Origin: Leptotrichia sp. OH3620_COT-345
Lineage (GTDB): Bacteria; Fusobacteriota; Fusobacteriia; Fusobacteriales; Leptotrichiaceae
Direction: 5' to 3'
Assembly: GCF_003932895.1 (NCBI RefSeq)
Contig: NZ_RQYW01000002.1
Coordinates: 62,001 to 126,000, forward strand
Length of the DNA: 64,000 nucleotides
The notes under the pieces were generated by a model that had not been told where the DNA came from, made no database searches, and worked only from the letters and a program-made list of their open reading frames with translations. Below are positions 8,372-16,627 of this stretch, in pieces. Position 1 is the stretch's first letter. Every line of letters begins with the position of its first letter. Position numbers and translations under genes: made by a program.

Positions 8372-9310
8372 ATGTTTAAACGGAAAAAAATGATTACGTT
8401 TTTATTAACAGCAGTTTTGTTTGTTATAGAAATAATAATAATAAAATATTTTTATACTCCAAAAAATCTTTCAACTTTTAAAAGTCCTTTTTGGATTCTT
8501 CACGAAATTTCGGTTCTTACCTTTATAGGAATCTGTCATTTTTTATTAAAGGAAGATATAGGCTATTATGATATTTTTCTTATATTTTTTCCTTTAATAG
8601 GAGTTTCTTTGCTATTTCTTGACCTCCTCCTACTGAAATGGACAGTTTCTCAGTCACTTGTAGAAGAAATACTTTATGAGGAGCTGAAAAAGAAGGATAC
8701 AAGTAGTGAAAGTTTTCTGAAATCTGATTTTGATGTAATGAACTCTTACGATTTGCTTATGTCGGATAATACGGAAAAAAAGAAAAAATTTCTCTTTTCC
8801 TATCAACCCGAGGATATTTCCATGAAAACTGAAATATTACAGCGAGCTCTTTTAGATGAAAATATAGACGTAATACATTATGCCGCTACAGAGCTCAATA
8901 AAATAGATACTAAAATACAGGAAGAAATAAATATTGCTGAAAATTCTCGAGAAAAGGATACTTACAAAATTTATAAATTATATAAAAAATATACCGCTTC
9001 AGGACTTCTTTTCGGTCCAATTCTGGAATTTTACCAGAAAAAAATGTTCGAATTACTGAATGAACTGAAATTAAACAGTAAAGACTTTGAAATAGAGCAA
9101 CTGAGCTTATACAGACAGATGAATATGAAAAAAGAATATGAAGTGCTTTTAAAAAAATACATTGAGAAGTATTCAGATACATTAATTATTTCAGAATATT
9201 TAAAATTTCTATATAAAGAAAACCGTCTTAAAGAAATGATTTCAGAATATAAAAGATACAGTGAATTACATACTGATATTGAAGCCCCTTATTTTTTGGC
9301 TGAAATTTGA
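8372..9310 (+). CDS. pelE: PelE-like membrane protein with TPR-like helices
   Basis: Expected to join PelD and the synthase in the inner-membrane Pel complex. There are three hydrophobic segments in about the first 95 residues. The rest, about 220 residues, is helical and charged, with spacing like tetratricopeptide repeats (for example LYRQMNMKKEYEVLLKKY). A GTG nine bases upstream, at 8363, is in frame, but it lies inside the ribosome binding site AGGTGA, so the ATG at 8372 is the better start. pelA stops at 8370, one base before. Length (312 residues) fits PelE (about 330). Sequence alone would not identify it; position between pelA and pelF is the main evidence. Confidence 0.7.
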   Translation: MFKRKKMITFLLTAVLFVIEIIIIKYFYTPKNLSTFKSPFWILHEISVLTFIGICHFLLKEDIGYYDIFLIFFPLIGVSLLFLDLLLLKWTVSQSLVEEILYEELKKKDTSSESFLKSDFDVMNSYDLLMSDNTEKKKKFLFSYQPEDISMKTEILQRALLDENIDVIHYAATELNKIDTKIQEEINIAENSREKDTYKIYKLYKKYTASGLLFGPILEFYQKKMFELLNELKLNSKDFEIEQLSLYRQMNMKKEYEVLLKKYIEKYSDTLIISEYLKFLYKENRLKEMISEYKRYSELHTDIEAPYFLAEI

Positions 9311-9335
9311 AAATAAGGTAAAAAGGAGTTAAGCA

Positions 9336-10754
9336 ATGGCTGTTATTTGTTTTATATGCGAGGGTTCATACCCTTACATAGTCGGGGGAGTTTCATCATG
9401 GGTTCATGAACTGATTACATCCAACCCTCAACATTTTTTTAAAATACTCTGCATCATTCCCAATAAGGAATTTGCAAAACTAAAATATAAAATACCTAAA
9501 AATGTCATAGAAATTAAAAATCTCTATATGGATCCTTATTTAGATTTTTCTTACTTGAAAGTTTTAAAAGACGGTATGGAAGAAAATCAAAATAAGGAAA
9601 AAAGTATTGAAGAGCTGCTTCGTTTTCAGATAACCGAAGAGCAGGAAAAATTGGATCGACTGGAAAATGTTTTTTCAAAGGAATTAGGTACACCTCTTGA
9701 AATTGTTTTAAGTAAAGAATATTGGAATGTCTTACTTAAATACTACGAAAAATACCATTCCAAAGGTAATTTCAGTACATATTACTGGACATATAGGAAC
9801 ATTATACTGAATCTGCTGAAAATAGGACAGGAAAATGTACCTAAAGCGAATATTTATCATAGTGTTACTACAGGATATGCAGGGTTTATATGTTCCCTTA
9901 TAGCTCATAGAAAAAACGGAAAATTTCTTCTGACTGAACACGGAATTTATCCCCGTGAAAGGGAGGAGGAAATTTTAGGAGCTACATGGATTGACAGGGA
10001 TTTTAAAAGTATATGGATTGATTATTTTTATTATCTTTCAAAACTCGCTTATAAATATGCCGATAAAATTATTTCTCTGTTTGAATACAATAGACAGATA
10101 CAGATAGAATACGGAGCTCCCGAAGAAAAAACTTTAGTTATACCTAACGGAGTGGATGAAAATAAATATGGCTCCATTGTAAAGAAAAAAAGAGAAGGAT
10201 TTCATATAGGTTCAGTTTTAAGAGTTGTTCCAATTAAAGATCTGAAGATGATGATAAAAGGATTTAAAATTGCATCGGAAAAAATGCCTGATGCCGTCCT
10301 CTGGCTTATCGGACCTACAGATGAAGATGAGGATTACTATAAAGAATGCTTACAATTGGTGGAAAATCTGGAATTAAAGGAAAAAGTCATCTTTACGGGA
10401 CGGGCTGACGTAACAGAATATTATTCTTTTCTCGACCTTCTCCTTCTGACTTCCATATCCGAGGGACAACCTCTCAGCATATTGGAAGGCCTTGCCTCAG
10501 GGATTCCATTTATTGCCACTGATGTAGGAAACTGTAGAGAAATACTCATAGAAAAAAAAGAAATAGGAGAAGCAGGAGTAATTATCCCTCCAACTTCATA
10601 TATAGCTTTGGCTGAAGCATTAGTAAATCTTTACAATAATCCTGAAAAACTGCAGAAATTTTCTGAAAATGGGAAAAAAATAATAAATAAATATTACAGA
10701 AAAAAAGATTTTATTGAAAACTATAGAAAAATATATGATGAGTTGGGAGGTTAA
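9336..10754 (+). CDS. pelF: PelF, GT4 glycosyltransferase of the Pel synthase
   Basis: Cytosolic family GT4 enzyme that polymerises the Pel sugar from a UDP-activated N-acetylhexosamine. The N-terminus CEGSYPYIVGGVSSWVHELI is the diagnostic PelF opening. The nucleotide-sugar site is visible as SVLRVVPIKDLKMM and as an E-x7-E motif in SEGQPLSILEGLASG (about residue 375). At 472 residues it is slightly shorter than the Pseudomonas protein (507). A ribosome binding site AAAGGAG precedes the start, and the stop is one base before pelG. This is the most certain of the pel calls. Confidence 0.93.
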   Translation: MAVICFICEGSYPYIVGGVSSWVHELITSNPQHFFKILCIIPNKEFAKLKYKIPKNVIEIKNLYMDPYLDFSYLKVLKDGMEENQNKEKSIEELLRFQITEEQEKLDRLENVFSKELGTPLEIVLSKEYWNVLLKYYEKYHSKGNFSTYYWTYRNIILNLLKIGQENVPKANIYHSVTTGYAGFICSLIAHRKNGKFLLTEHGIYPREREEEILGATWIDRDFKSIWIDYFYYLSKLAYKYADKIISLFEYNRQIQIEYGAPEEKTLVIPNGVDENKYGSIVKKKREGFHIGSVLRVVPIKDLKMMIKGFKIASEKMPDAVLWLIGPTDEDEDYYKECLQLVENLELKEKVIFTGRADVTEYYSFLDLLLLTSISEGQPLSILEGLASGIPFIATDVGNCREILIEKKEIGEAGVIIPPTSYIALAEALVNLYNNPEKLQKFSENGKKIINKYYRKKDFIENYRKIYDELGG

Positions 10755-10755
10755 A

Positions 10756-13065
10756 ATGGCAGGAATAGGATTTGAATTAAAAAAATTATTTTTAGAACAG
10801 GAAAAACTTTTCGGGAATATAAAAGCCCTTGTTTTTTCTGCCGCAATCAGTGTAGGACCATGGATTATAACTTCGACTTCCCTGAACCTACTCATTTTGA
10901 TTTCCAAAAGCATTAATTTATCAAGAACTGAACAGACTCTTTTTATGAGCAGTATTTTTTATGCTTTTATTTTTTCCCAGATTTTAACAGGAGCTTTCCA
11001 GTATCTTATTACAAGATATGTTTCAGACTGTATTTTTCAGGAAAAAATACATAAAATAAGAGGAGCATATTTAGGAAGCATAAAACTGACAGGGATTCTT
11101 TCATTTTTTATAAGTTTTATCTTTATAAGTAGGGGACATTTATCACCGGCTTATAAATCAGCTTTTGTACTTCTTTTTATGAGTATGTGTCTTTCATGGA
11201 TTACTATGATTTTTGTTTCATTACTGAAAAAATATCATTTTATAATTTTCAGTTTTTTTCTAGGAAATATGACTTCAGTAATTTTAGGGTACTACTTTCT
11301 AAAATATCCTGTTTCCTTTATTAATGAAACCCCGACTTTCTGGATGTTATTTTCCTACAGTGCAGGTATCTTTCTGAATTTTGTACTAACTTCAATGTAT
11401 ATACTTAGAGCCTTTCAGGGAAAAGGGAAAAATCAGTTTGAATTCCTTGTTTATTTAAAAGGATATTTCAGTTTGGTATCAATAGGAATTCTTTATATAC
11501 TCGGTGTCTGGGGACACGTTTTTATGAACTGGATTGTAGGGGATTCTTATCTCCTTGCAAATGTATTCATTATTTCCCCACTATACGAAGTTGCAGTTTT
11601 CTATTCATACTGTACTGCTATTCCAAGTATTATTTACTTTACAATTTTTCTTGAAACAAAATTTTTACCTATATACAAGGAATATTACAGCCGTATTTCC
11701 CAGACAGGTCGTTATGAGGAAATTCAGGATTCACTAAAAAGAATGAAACGAATTTTATATCAGGAAATTCTTTATGCTATGGAACTTCAGTTCCTTATAT
11801 CATTGACATTTATTTTACTGGCAAACGTAATATTCAGCCATTTTGATATGGACTCATATTTATTGGATTTATTTCGTATAACTATTTTCGGAACTTTCTG
11901 TGCAATATTTATTTCTATTTTAATTACTTTGTTCCTTTACTTTGATTTAAGACTGCAATCACTTATACTTTCTACAACTTTATTTGGAACAAGCTTAATA
12001 TTTACATATTTTTTCGGAAAACTGGGAAAAGAATTTACAGGAATGGGATTTTTCCTTTCCTCTTTCATAAGTTTCGGACTGGCAATATATATGTTCCCTA
12101 AAATATTTGATACATTAAATTATACAACCATGTTCAGACAAAATTTTAATTATAAAGTTGGAGGTGTCTTTTTGAAAAAAATCAGTTTACTGTTAGACAG
12201 AAAAATCTATATCGGAATAATAGTAGGACTTCTCTTTATTCTAGGAAGCTGCAATATTCATGCAGCATATGATAAAAGAGGATTTAATCCGAAAACACGT
12301 AATAACTGGCATACAATGAGCCAATATGACCGTGACGGCTATGATATAGACGGTTACACAAGAGAGGGAATTAATAAGAGAGGATTTAATAAGTCTCGTC
12401 TTAACACTGCTACTAAAACTCCTTATGACTATGCCGGATTTGATTTTGACGGTATACATAAAGAAACAAAGAAATCTTATGATGAAAGGGGATTTAATGT
12501 CGAGCTTTACAATATTCTGACCGACTCCCCTTATGATAAAAACGGTTTTGATCATTCAGGAATTCATAAGGATACTAAAAAAGAATATGATCATAATGGT
12601 TGGAACTATTACGGATTACATGAAAAAACAAAAGATTACTATAATCCTGAAGGGTGGAATGTAGAAGGAATTAATAAAAGAGGATTTAATAAAGACGGTT
12701 GGAATATAGAAACTAAAAGTAAGTATGACGGGGGAGGATTTGATTTAAGCGGTACTCATAAAGTTACTAAAAAAAAGTATGACGAAAGAGGATTTGATGT
12801 AAATCAGTACAATCATTTTACACACTCTCTTTATGATAAATACGGATTTAATTATGAAGGTATAAACAAAGACACCAAAAGGGAATATGATAAAAACGGT
12901 TGGACTTACTACGGGTTACATGAAAAAACAAAAACTTATTACAATCCTCAAGGATATAACAGAGAGGGCTTTGACAGAGAAGGATACAGAAAAGGACAAA
13001 GACCTGAAGATGAATACGATAAAAACGGGTTTAACAAAAAAGGAATATATATAAAGGGGTACTAA
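10756..13065 (+). CDS. pelG: PelG membrane translocase, in frame with a C-terminal repeat domain
   Basis: Residues 1-470 are a PelG-type polytopic protein: MAGIGFELKKLF and SVGPWIITS are typical, and about 12 membrane segments follow. It should move the growing Pel chain across the inner membrane together with PelF. PelG normally ends near 455-475 residues. Here the frame continues without a stop for about 297 more codons, first a hydrophobic stretch ending in a lipobox, then a Tyr/Asp/Gly-rich repeat domain, to 769 residues. The start at 10756 has a GGGAGG ribosome binding site; an in-frame ATG at 10714 lies inside pelF and has none. The internal TTG at 12172 could make the last part a separate protein (see next entry). 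Confidence 0.88.
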   Translation: MAGIGFELKKLFLEQEKLFGNIKALVFSAAISVGPWIITSTSLNLLILISKSINLSRTEQTLFMSSIFYAFIFSQILTGAFQYLITRYVSDCIFQEKIHKIRGAYLGSIKLTGILSFFISFIFISRGHLSPAYKSAFVLLFMSMCLSWITMIFVSLLKKYHFIIFSFFLGNMTSVILGYYFLKYPVSFINETPTFWMLFSYSAGIFLNFVLTSMYILRAFQGKGKNQFEFLVYLKGYFSLVSIGILYILGVWGHVFMNWIVGDSYLLANVFIISPLYEVAVFYSYCTAIPSIIYFTIFLETKFLPIYKEYYSRISQTGRYEEIQDSLKRMKRILYQEILYAMELQFLISLTFILLANVIFSHFDMDSYLLDLFRITIFGTFCAIFISILITLFLYFDLRLQSLILSTTLFGTSLIFTYFFGKLGKEFTGMGFFLSSFISFGLAIYMFPKIFDTLNYTTMFRQNFNYKVGGVFLKKISLLLDRKIYIGIIVGLLFILGSCNIHAAYDKRGFNPKTRNNWHTMSQYDRDGYDIDGYTREGINKRGFNKSRLNTATKTPYDYAGFDFDGIHKETKKSYDERGFNVELYNILTDSPYDKNGFDHSGIHKDTKKEYDHNGWNYYGLHEKTKDYYNPEGWNVEGINKRGFNKDGWNIETKSKYDGGGFDLSGTHKVTKKKYDERGFDVNQYNHFTHSLYDKYGFNYEGINKDTKREYDKNGWTYYGLHEKTKTYYNPQGYNREGFDREGYRKGQRPEDEYDKNGFNKKGIYIKGY
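12172..13065 (+). CDS. Nested repeat lipoprotein, alternative in-frame start inside pelG
   Basis: A TTG codon at 12172, in the pelG frame, stands seven bases behind GGAGG. From it reads MKKISLLLDRKIYIGIIVGL and then LFILGSC, a proper lipoprotein signal with Cys at residue 27, and a 270-residue repeat domain. So the ribosome could make a 297-residue lipoprotein on its own, as well as, or instead of, the PelG fusion. If fused, the signal would act as one more membrane span and would still place the repeats outside the inner membrane. An outer-membrane lipoprotein next to a barrel gene recalls PelC beside PelB in Pseudomonas, but no sequence likeness to PelC is seen. Confidence 0.5.
   Translation: MKKISLLLDRKIYIGIIVGLLFILGSCNIHAAYDKRGFNPKTRNNWHTMSQYDRDGYDIDGYTREGINKRGFNKSRLNTATKTPYDYAGFDFDGIHKETKKSYDERGFNVELYNILTDSPYDKNGFDHSGIHKDTKKEYDHNGWNYYGLHEKTKDYYNPEGWNVEGINKRGFNKDGWNIETKSKYDGGGFDLSGTHKVTKKKYDERGFDVNQYNHFTHSLYDKYGFNYEGINKDTKREYDKNGWTYYGLHEKTKTYYNPQGYNREGFDREGYRKGQRPEDEYDKNGFNKKGIYIKGY
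12268..13062 (+). repeat. Protein-coding repeat region, Y-D-x2-G-[FW]-N type
   Basis: The encoded repeats have short units such as YDKNGFD, GIHKDTKKEYD and GLHEKTK with regular Tyr, Asp, Gly and Phe/Trp. A larger unit of 100 codons is also duplicated: the block starting at 12424 (YDYAGFDFDGIHKETKK) recurs exactly 300 bases later at 12724 (YDGGGFDLSGTHKVTKK). The following subunit (EYDHNGWNYYGLHEKTK) recurs too (EYDKNGWTYYGLHEKTK). This shows growth by in-frame duplication. Confidence 0.85.
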
Positions 13066-14033
13066 TGAAAATAAAATTAAAAATACTTTTTGCTTTAACA
13101 GCTTTTTCGATATTTTCCTTTTCAGAAGAAGAAAATCTTGAAAAAGGCGATATTGTACTAAAAGACAGAGGAGTGGAAAAGTTGAATTTTTATCATCCTG
13201 TAAAAGAACAAAATAAATTTTCCACTTTTACAGAATTTGACTTCCGCCCCGATAAAAACATTTATCAGTGGACTTTAGCCGAAGGATATCAATCCATCAC
13301 TAACTTATGGGACTTCAACTATAAAATAGAAAAGGAATTTCATCAGGAAAAAAACAGGGAAAAGCCTGATTCGCATGTCTGGGATAATGAAATATCTCTT
13401 GTAAGAAGAAATAAGGATAAAAAAATTGGAAATTCGACATGGGCTTATAGAACTTTCTTTAAAATTAATCATGCTGAAACCGACGGGAAAAAAATACAAA
13501 GAACTTCTACTTATAAATTTTATGGAGGGCAGAAAATTTCATCTTTTCTTTCTTTAGGAAAAGGAGGAACTTATGTAGAATTTGAAGCCGCTGCAGGTGG
13601 AGTTAAAGGAAGCTTAAAAAACGGATATTCATTACTTGTATCACTTAAAACAGGCAGTAATCTCGGATATGGAATACAATGGAGCAATACTTTTGAAAAT
13701 GAATATATGAATTACAATCAATATAGAAAAATAAATAAATCCAAATGGGAAACTTTATTAAAGTGGACATATGAACTGAATGAAAATTGGGCATTTTCTC
13801 CTGAACTGAATTTCAAAATAGAAAACTTTATTCCGAAAAAACAGGAAAATTATGCTATTGAATCAACAATCGGATCTTATATACTATACTCAAAAAATTT
13901 GAATGATCGTCTAAGAATTTTCGGGAAAATAGGACCTTCATACAGAATAGAGAAAAGTAAATCTAAGGATTTCCATTATTCAAAATCTGGATTTGCAGGT
14001 TATGCCAGACTCGGTATAGAATATATTTTCTAA
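13065..14033 (+). CDS. Outer-membrane beta-barrel protein of the pel operon
   Basis: The product (322 residues) has a Sec signal peptide (MKIKLKILFALTAFSIFSFS). A chain of amphipathic strands follows, with alternating hydrophobic residues and frequent aromatic belt residues, and it ends in YARLGIEYIF; a terminal Phe is the usual outer-membrane barrel signal. The start overlaps the preceding stop by one base (TAATG), so it is translated with pelG. No TPR region is seen, unlike Pseudomonas PelB, whose C-terminal barrel it may replace as the exit channel for the polymer. That role is inferred from position. The alternative is an unrelated barrel carried in the operon. Confidence 0.7.
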   Translation: MKIKLKILFALTAFSIFSFSEEENLEKGDIVLKDRGVEKLNFYHPVKEQNKFSTFTEFDFRPDKNIYQWTLAEGYQSITNLWDFNYKIEKEFHQEKNREKPDSHVWDNEISLVRRNKDKKIGNSTWAYRTFFKINHAETDGKKIQRTSTYKFYGGQKISSFLSLGKGGTYVEFEAAAGGVKGSLKNGYSLLVSLKTGSNLGYGIQWSNTFENEYMNYNQYRKINKSKWETLLKWTYELNENWAFSPELNFKIENFIPKKQENYAIESTIGSYILYSKNLNDRLRIFGKIGPSYRIEKSKSKDFHYSKSGFAGYARLGIEYIF

Positions 14034-14190
14034 ATCATTATTTTTATAAGATTAATATTTATGATACAATATTTTAACTCAAAATAAAAAATATAATCTT
14101 ATTTTCAAATATTTTCTATTATTATGCAACAAGAAAATATAAAAAACTAAATTTCTTATTAAGTAATATTTTTGAAAGGAACTGTACTAT

Positions 14191-15219
14191 ATGAAAAAAT
14201 ATATATTTTTACTGATTTTTGTATTCTGTATCTCATGTTTTTCAAAGGAAAATCCTTCAAAGGAAATATCTTTAAAAAAAGAAGAAACAAAAAAGGAAAC
14301 CTTCGTGCAGGATTCTGCTAAAGAAATTCCCGAAGAAATATATCGTAACAGAATGAAGAATTTTATAAGGGAGATACGTAACAATACAGAAAAAAACAGA
14401 ATCATTATTACACAGAACGGAAATGAACTATACTTCAGTAACGGAAAAATTGATATGAATTTTTTTAATGTTACTAATGGAACTACACAAGAATCTCTAT
14501 ATTATGGGGATGTGTTAAAATTCAACATTCCTACTTCAAAAAAACTGAAAAATGAATTACTGAACCTCGCTATTCCTGTAAGAAAAGCCGGAAAACCTGT
14601 CTTTGTTATTAATTATGGAAAAGGGCAGACAAAAAAAGATTTTCTTATTAAGGAAGATATAAAAACAGGATTTATAAGTGAAATATTGCCTAACTTTGAA
14701 GCTAAAAATATATATTCTCCTGTCAGAGGATATAATACCGGCAATATTACTTCATTAAATCAGGTCAAAAATTTCTTATGTCTTTTAAATCCTGAAAACT
14801 TTAAGGATATTAACGAATATTTTGAATATCTGAAAAATACGGATTATGATCTACTGCTCATAGAACCTTCCCATAATGGGATATTTTTTACAAAAGAGCA
14901 GACGGAACAGCTGAAAACAAAAAAGAACGGTGGAAAAAGAATAGTAATCGCCTATTTTAGCATAGGAGAAGCTGAAGATTATAGAAGTTATTGGAATAAA
15001 TCATGGAGTAAAAAAAGACCTGAATGGATTGTTGGCGAAAATCCTGACTGGAAAGGAAATTATGTAGTGAAATACTGGAGATCTGAATGGAAAAATATTG
15101 TAAAAGGATACCAGAAAAAACTCGATGCAATAGGTGTAGATGGCTATCTTCTTGATACGGTGGATTCTTATTATTATTTTCAGGATAAAGCAGAGAAGGG
15201 GAAAAAAATTCCTGACTAA
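14191..15219 (+). CDS. Lipoprotein with a GH114-like glycoside hydrolase domain, apparently truncated
   Basis: A lipoprotein signal (FVFCISC, Cys near residue 11) leads to about 170 residues of unknown region. Next comes a domain of the MJ1477/TM1410, endo-alpha-1,4-polygalactosaminidase kind: YFSIGEAEDYRSYW, RPEWIVGENPDWKGNY, then GVDGYLLDTVDSYYYF. This is the family to which the hydrolase part of PelA is related, so the protein probably trims or frees Pel polymer at the outer membrane. Family members usually go on for about 100 more residues to complete the TIM barrel; this one stops soon after the sixth strand (343 residues). A hairpin lies 12 bases after the stop. It has its own ribosome binding site, 157 bases after the barrel gene. 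Confidence 0.72.
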   Translation: MKKYIFLLIFVFCISCFSKENPSKEISLKKEETKKETFVQDSAKEIPEEIYRNRMKNFIREIRNNTEKNRIIITQNGNELYFSNGKIDMNFFNVTNGTTQESLYYGDVLKFNIPTSKKLKNELLNLAIPVRKAGKPVFVINYGKGQTKKDFLIKEDIKTGFISEILPNFEAKNIYSPVRGYNTGNITSLNQVKNFLCLLNPENFKDINEYFEYLKNTDYDLLLIEPSHNGIFFTKEQTEQLKTKKNGGKRIVIAYFSIGEAEDYRSYWNKSWSKKRPEWIVGENPDWKGNYVVKYWRSEWKNIVKGYQKKLDAIGVDGYLLDTVDSYYYFQDKAEKGKKIPD

Positions 15220-15230
15220 TTTTCAAATAT

Positions 15231-15259
15231 CTATGAGTCGGTTTATAACTGACTCATAG
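15231..15259 (+). terminator. Strong hairpin at the end of the pel operon
   Basis: CTATGAGTCGGTT and AACTGACTCATAG form a 13-pair stem (one G-T pair) around a TAT loop. It lies just after the hydrolase stop codon. No T-run follows (AGCTTAAAAATAC), so it is an unusual terminator; it may act as an RNA-stabilising 3' end or be the scar of a rearrangement. Confidence 0.6.
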
Positions 15260-15652
15260 AGCTTAAAAATACATAAAATTATAATTTTTAAAATATATTA
15301 TTTACAGTTATGGAATTATTTTTGATTTATGGTGTTGACAGTTATATTATCTATTGCATGTCATACAGGAAAAATTCTTTAAAATTAAACTGAATATAAC
15401 ATAAATTTTGTAAGAACATAAAGAACTTTTATTTTTATATGATTTTCCAATATTTTCCTGTACTCCAATTCTAGAATAATTTTACAGATTTCATCAGAAA
15501 ATTATATTTAACTTATAAAACAGCTATTTTATCTCACAAATTTACCGCCTGCCTAATTATATACTCTTTTAAAAATAAATAAAATAAGGAGTTTTTAATT
15601 AAATTAAAATGTTATAAAAAATTCAATAAATAATTTTAAAGGAAGTGAAAAA
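15260..15652. other. Gene-free stretch after the pel operon
   Basis: About 390 AT-rich bases without a supported gene. A TTGACA hexamer occurs near 15334, but no matching -10 box stands at 16-18 bases. A decoy AAGGAG near 15590 leads only to a two-codon frame. The real start of the next gene is 15653. Confidence 0.4.
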
Positions 15653-16564
15653 GTGAAAAAGTTATTTAGAAAAAAGTTTTTAAAATTGTTAGAAGTTATC
15701 TTTTTTATATTTTTTTTATTGGGATGTTTTAACGAAAAAAGTAAAATAAAAACAAGCAAGCTTGAATTTCAAAATCAAAAATACATAAGTGAGGAAATAT
15801 CAAAAAAAAGTAATAAAATAAATCGTAATCTTCCATCTTTGGAATATAAATATAAAATAATTATAAATCAACCGGGTGGAATAGTCCATACTCAAGATGA
15901 AAATTACTATTCTGTAGATAAAAATGAAAATGAAAAAATATGGGAAAAAATGGTTATAAAAGAACTGGAAAAGCTTAATCCTGTTCCTGAAAATGCTTCA
16001 GATGAGGAAATACAACATCTTCTGAAACAATTTATATATATTATGGGCTCTAAGTATGAAGCTATAGAAACTTTCGACAAATTTTCCCATGTTATTTTTA
16101 AAAGTGAGGAAACTGATTCAACTATTGATAGGAAGATGGCTGTTGACGAGTTAAATGTCACAGAAAACAGTCAGGAAAAATTAGATGAAAACTTAATAAA
16201 AAAACTTCAAGATTCTCATTATAATATATTAAAAGCCAATTCGAGATTAAAAGATGAAACTGTATCTGAAATAAATAATCTGTATAAGACATTCAGAATG
16301 GCTTCAGACTCTAATTATATTAAAAATCCTATCTTTAAATTTGACGGTATTGTGTCATCAAAGCTTTTTAGATTGGGAGAAAAAAGAAATCTTAAAATCT
16401 ATTCCCTTTATGAAGAGGAATTGGAAAAACTCCAAAAGCAGTCTGAAGAGTATTTAAAAAAAGTTAAGCTGCGAACGGGAGAAACGGTAATTTACGTTCC
16501 TACTACAAGTACGGTTACTCCTTCCAGTAAGTATTATAAAGAGAAAAAAGAAAGAAAAAATTAA
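15653..16564 (+). CDS. Lipoprotein of unknown function
   Basis: I do not recognise a family. The product has 303 residues with a basic, hydrophobic leader ending in the lipobox FLLGC (Cys near residue 25). The mature protein is hydrophilic and mostly helical, rich in Lys, Glu and Asn, with a helical section around residues 95-215 and a coiled-coil-like part near 245-275. Its tail is basic and probably disordered. The start is GTG behind AAAGGAAGTGA. It stands alone between the pel operon and a convergent gene, and shares a two-way terminator with it at 16588-16613. A role tied to the polysaccharide is possible only by proximity. Confidence 0.65.
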   Translation: MKKLFRKKFLKLLEVIFFIFFLLGCFNEKSKIKTSKLEFQNQKYISEEISKKSNKINRNLPSLEYKYKIIINQPGGIVHTQDENYYSVDKNENEKIWEKMVIKELEKLNPVPENASDEEIQHLLKQFIYIMGSKYEAIETFDKFSHVIFKSEETDSTIDRKMAVDELNVTENSQEKLDENLIKKLQDSHYNILKANSRLKDETVSEINNLYKTFRMASDSNYIKNPIFKFDGIVSSKLFRLGEKRNLKIYSLYEEELEKLQKQSEEYLKKVKLRTGETVIYVPTTSTVTPSSKYYKEKKERKN

Positions 16565-16587
16565 TTTAAGAAATATTCTGAAAAAAT

Positions 16588-16613
16588 AAAAAGGGGAAAT
16601 TAATCCCCTTTTT
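16588..16613. terminator. Bidirectional terminator
   Basis: AAAAAGGGG and CCCCTTTTT form a perfect nine-pair stem around an eight-base loop. A-run and T-run flanks make it work in both directions, for the lipoprotein gene on the left and the convergent gene on the right. Confidence 0.9.
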
Positions 16614-16627
16614 ATTTATATGAAATT

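Noticed and set aside
15334-15356. TTGACA box near 15334 as a promoter of the lipoprotein gene
   Set aside because: No -10 box is present 16-18 bases downstream.
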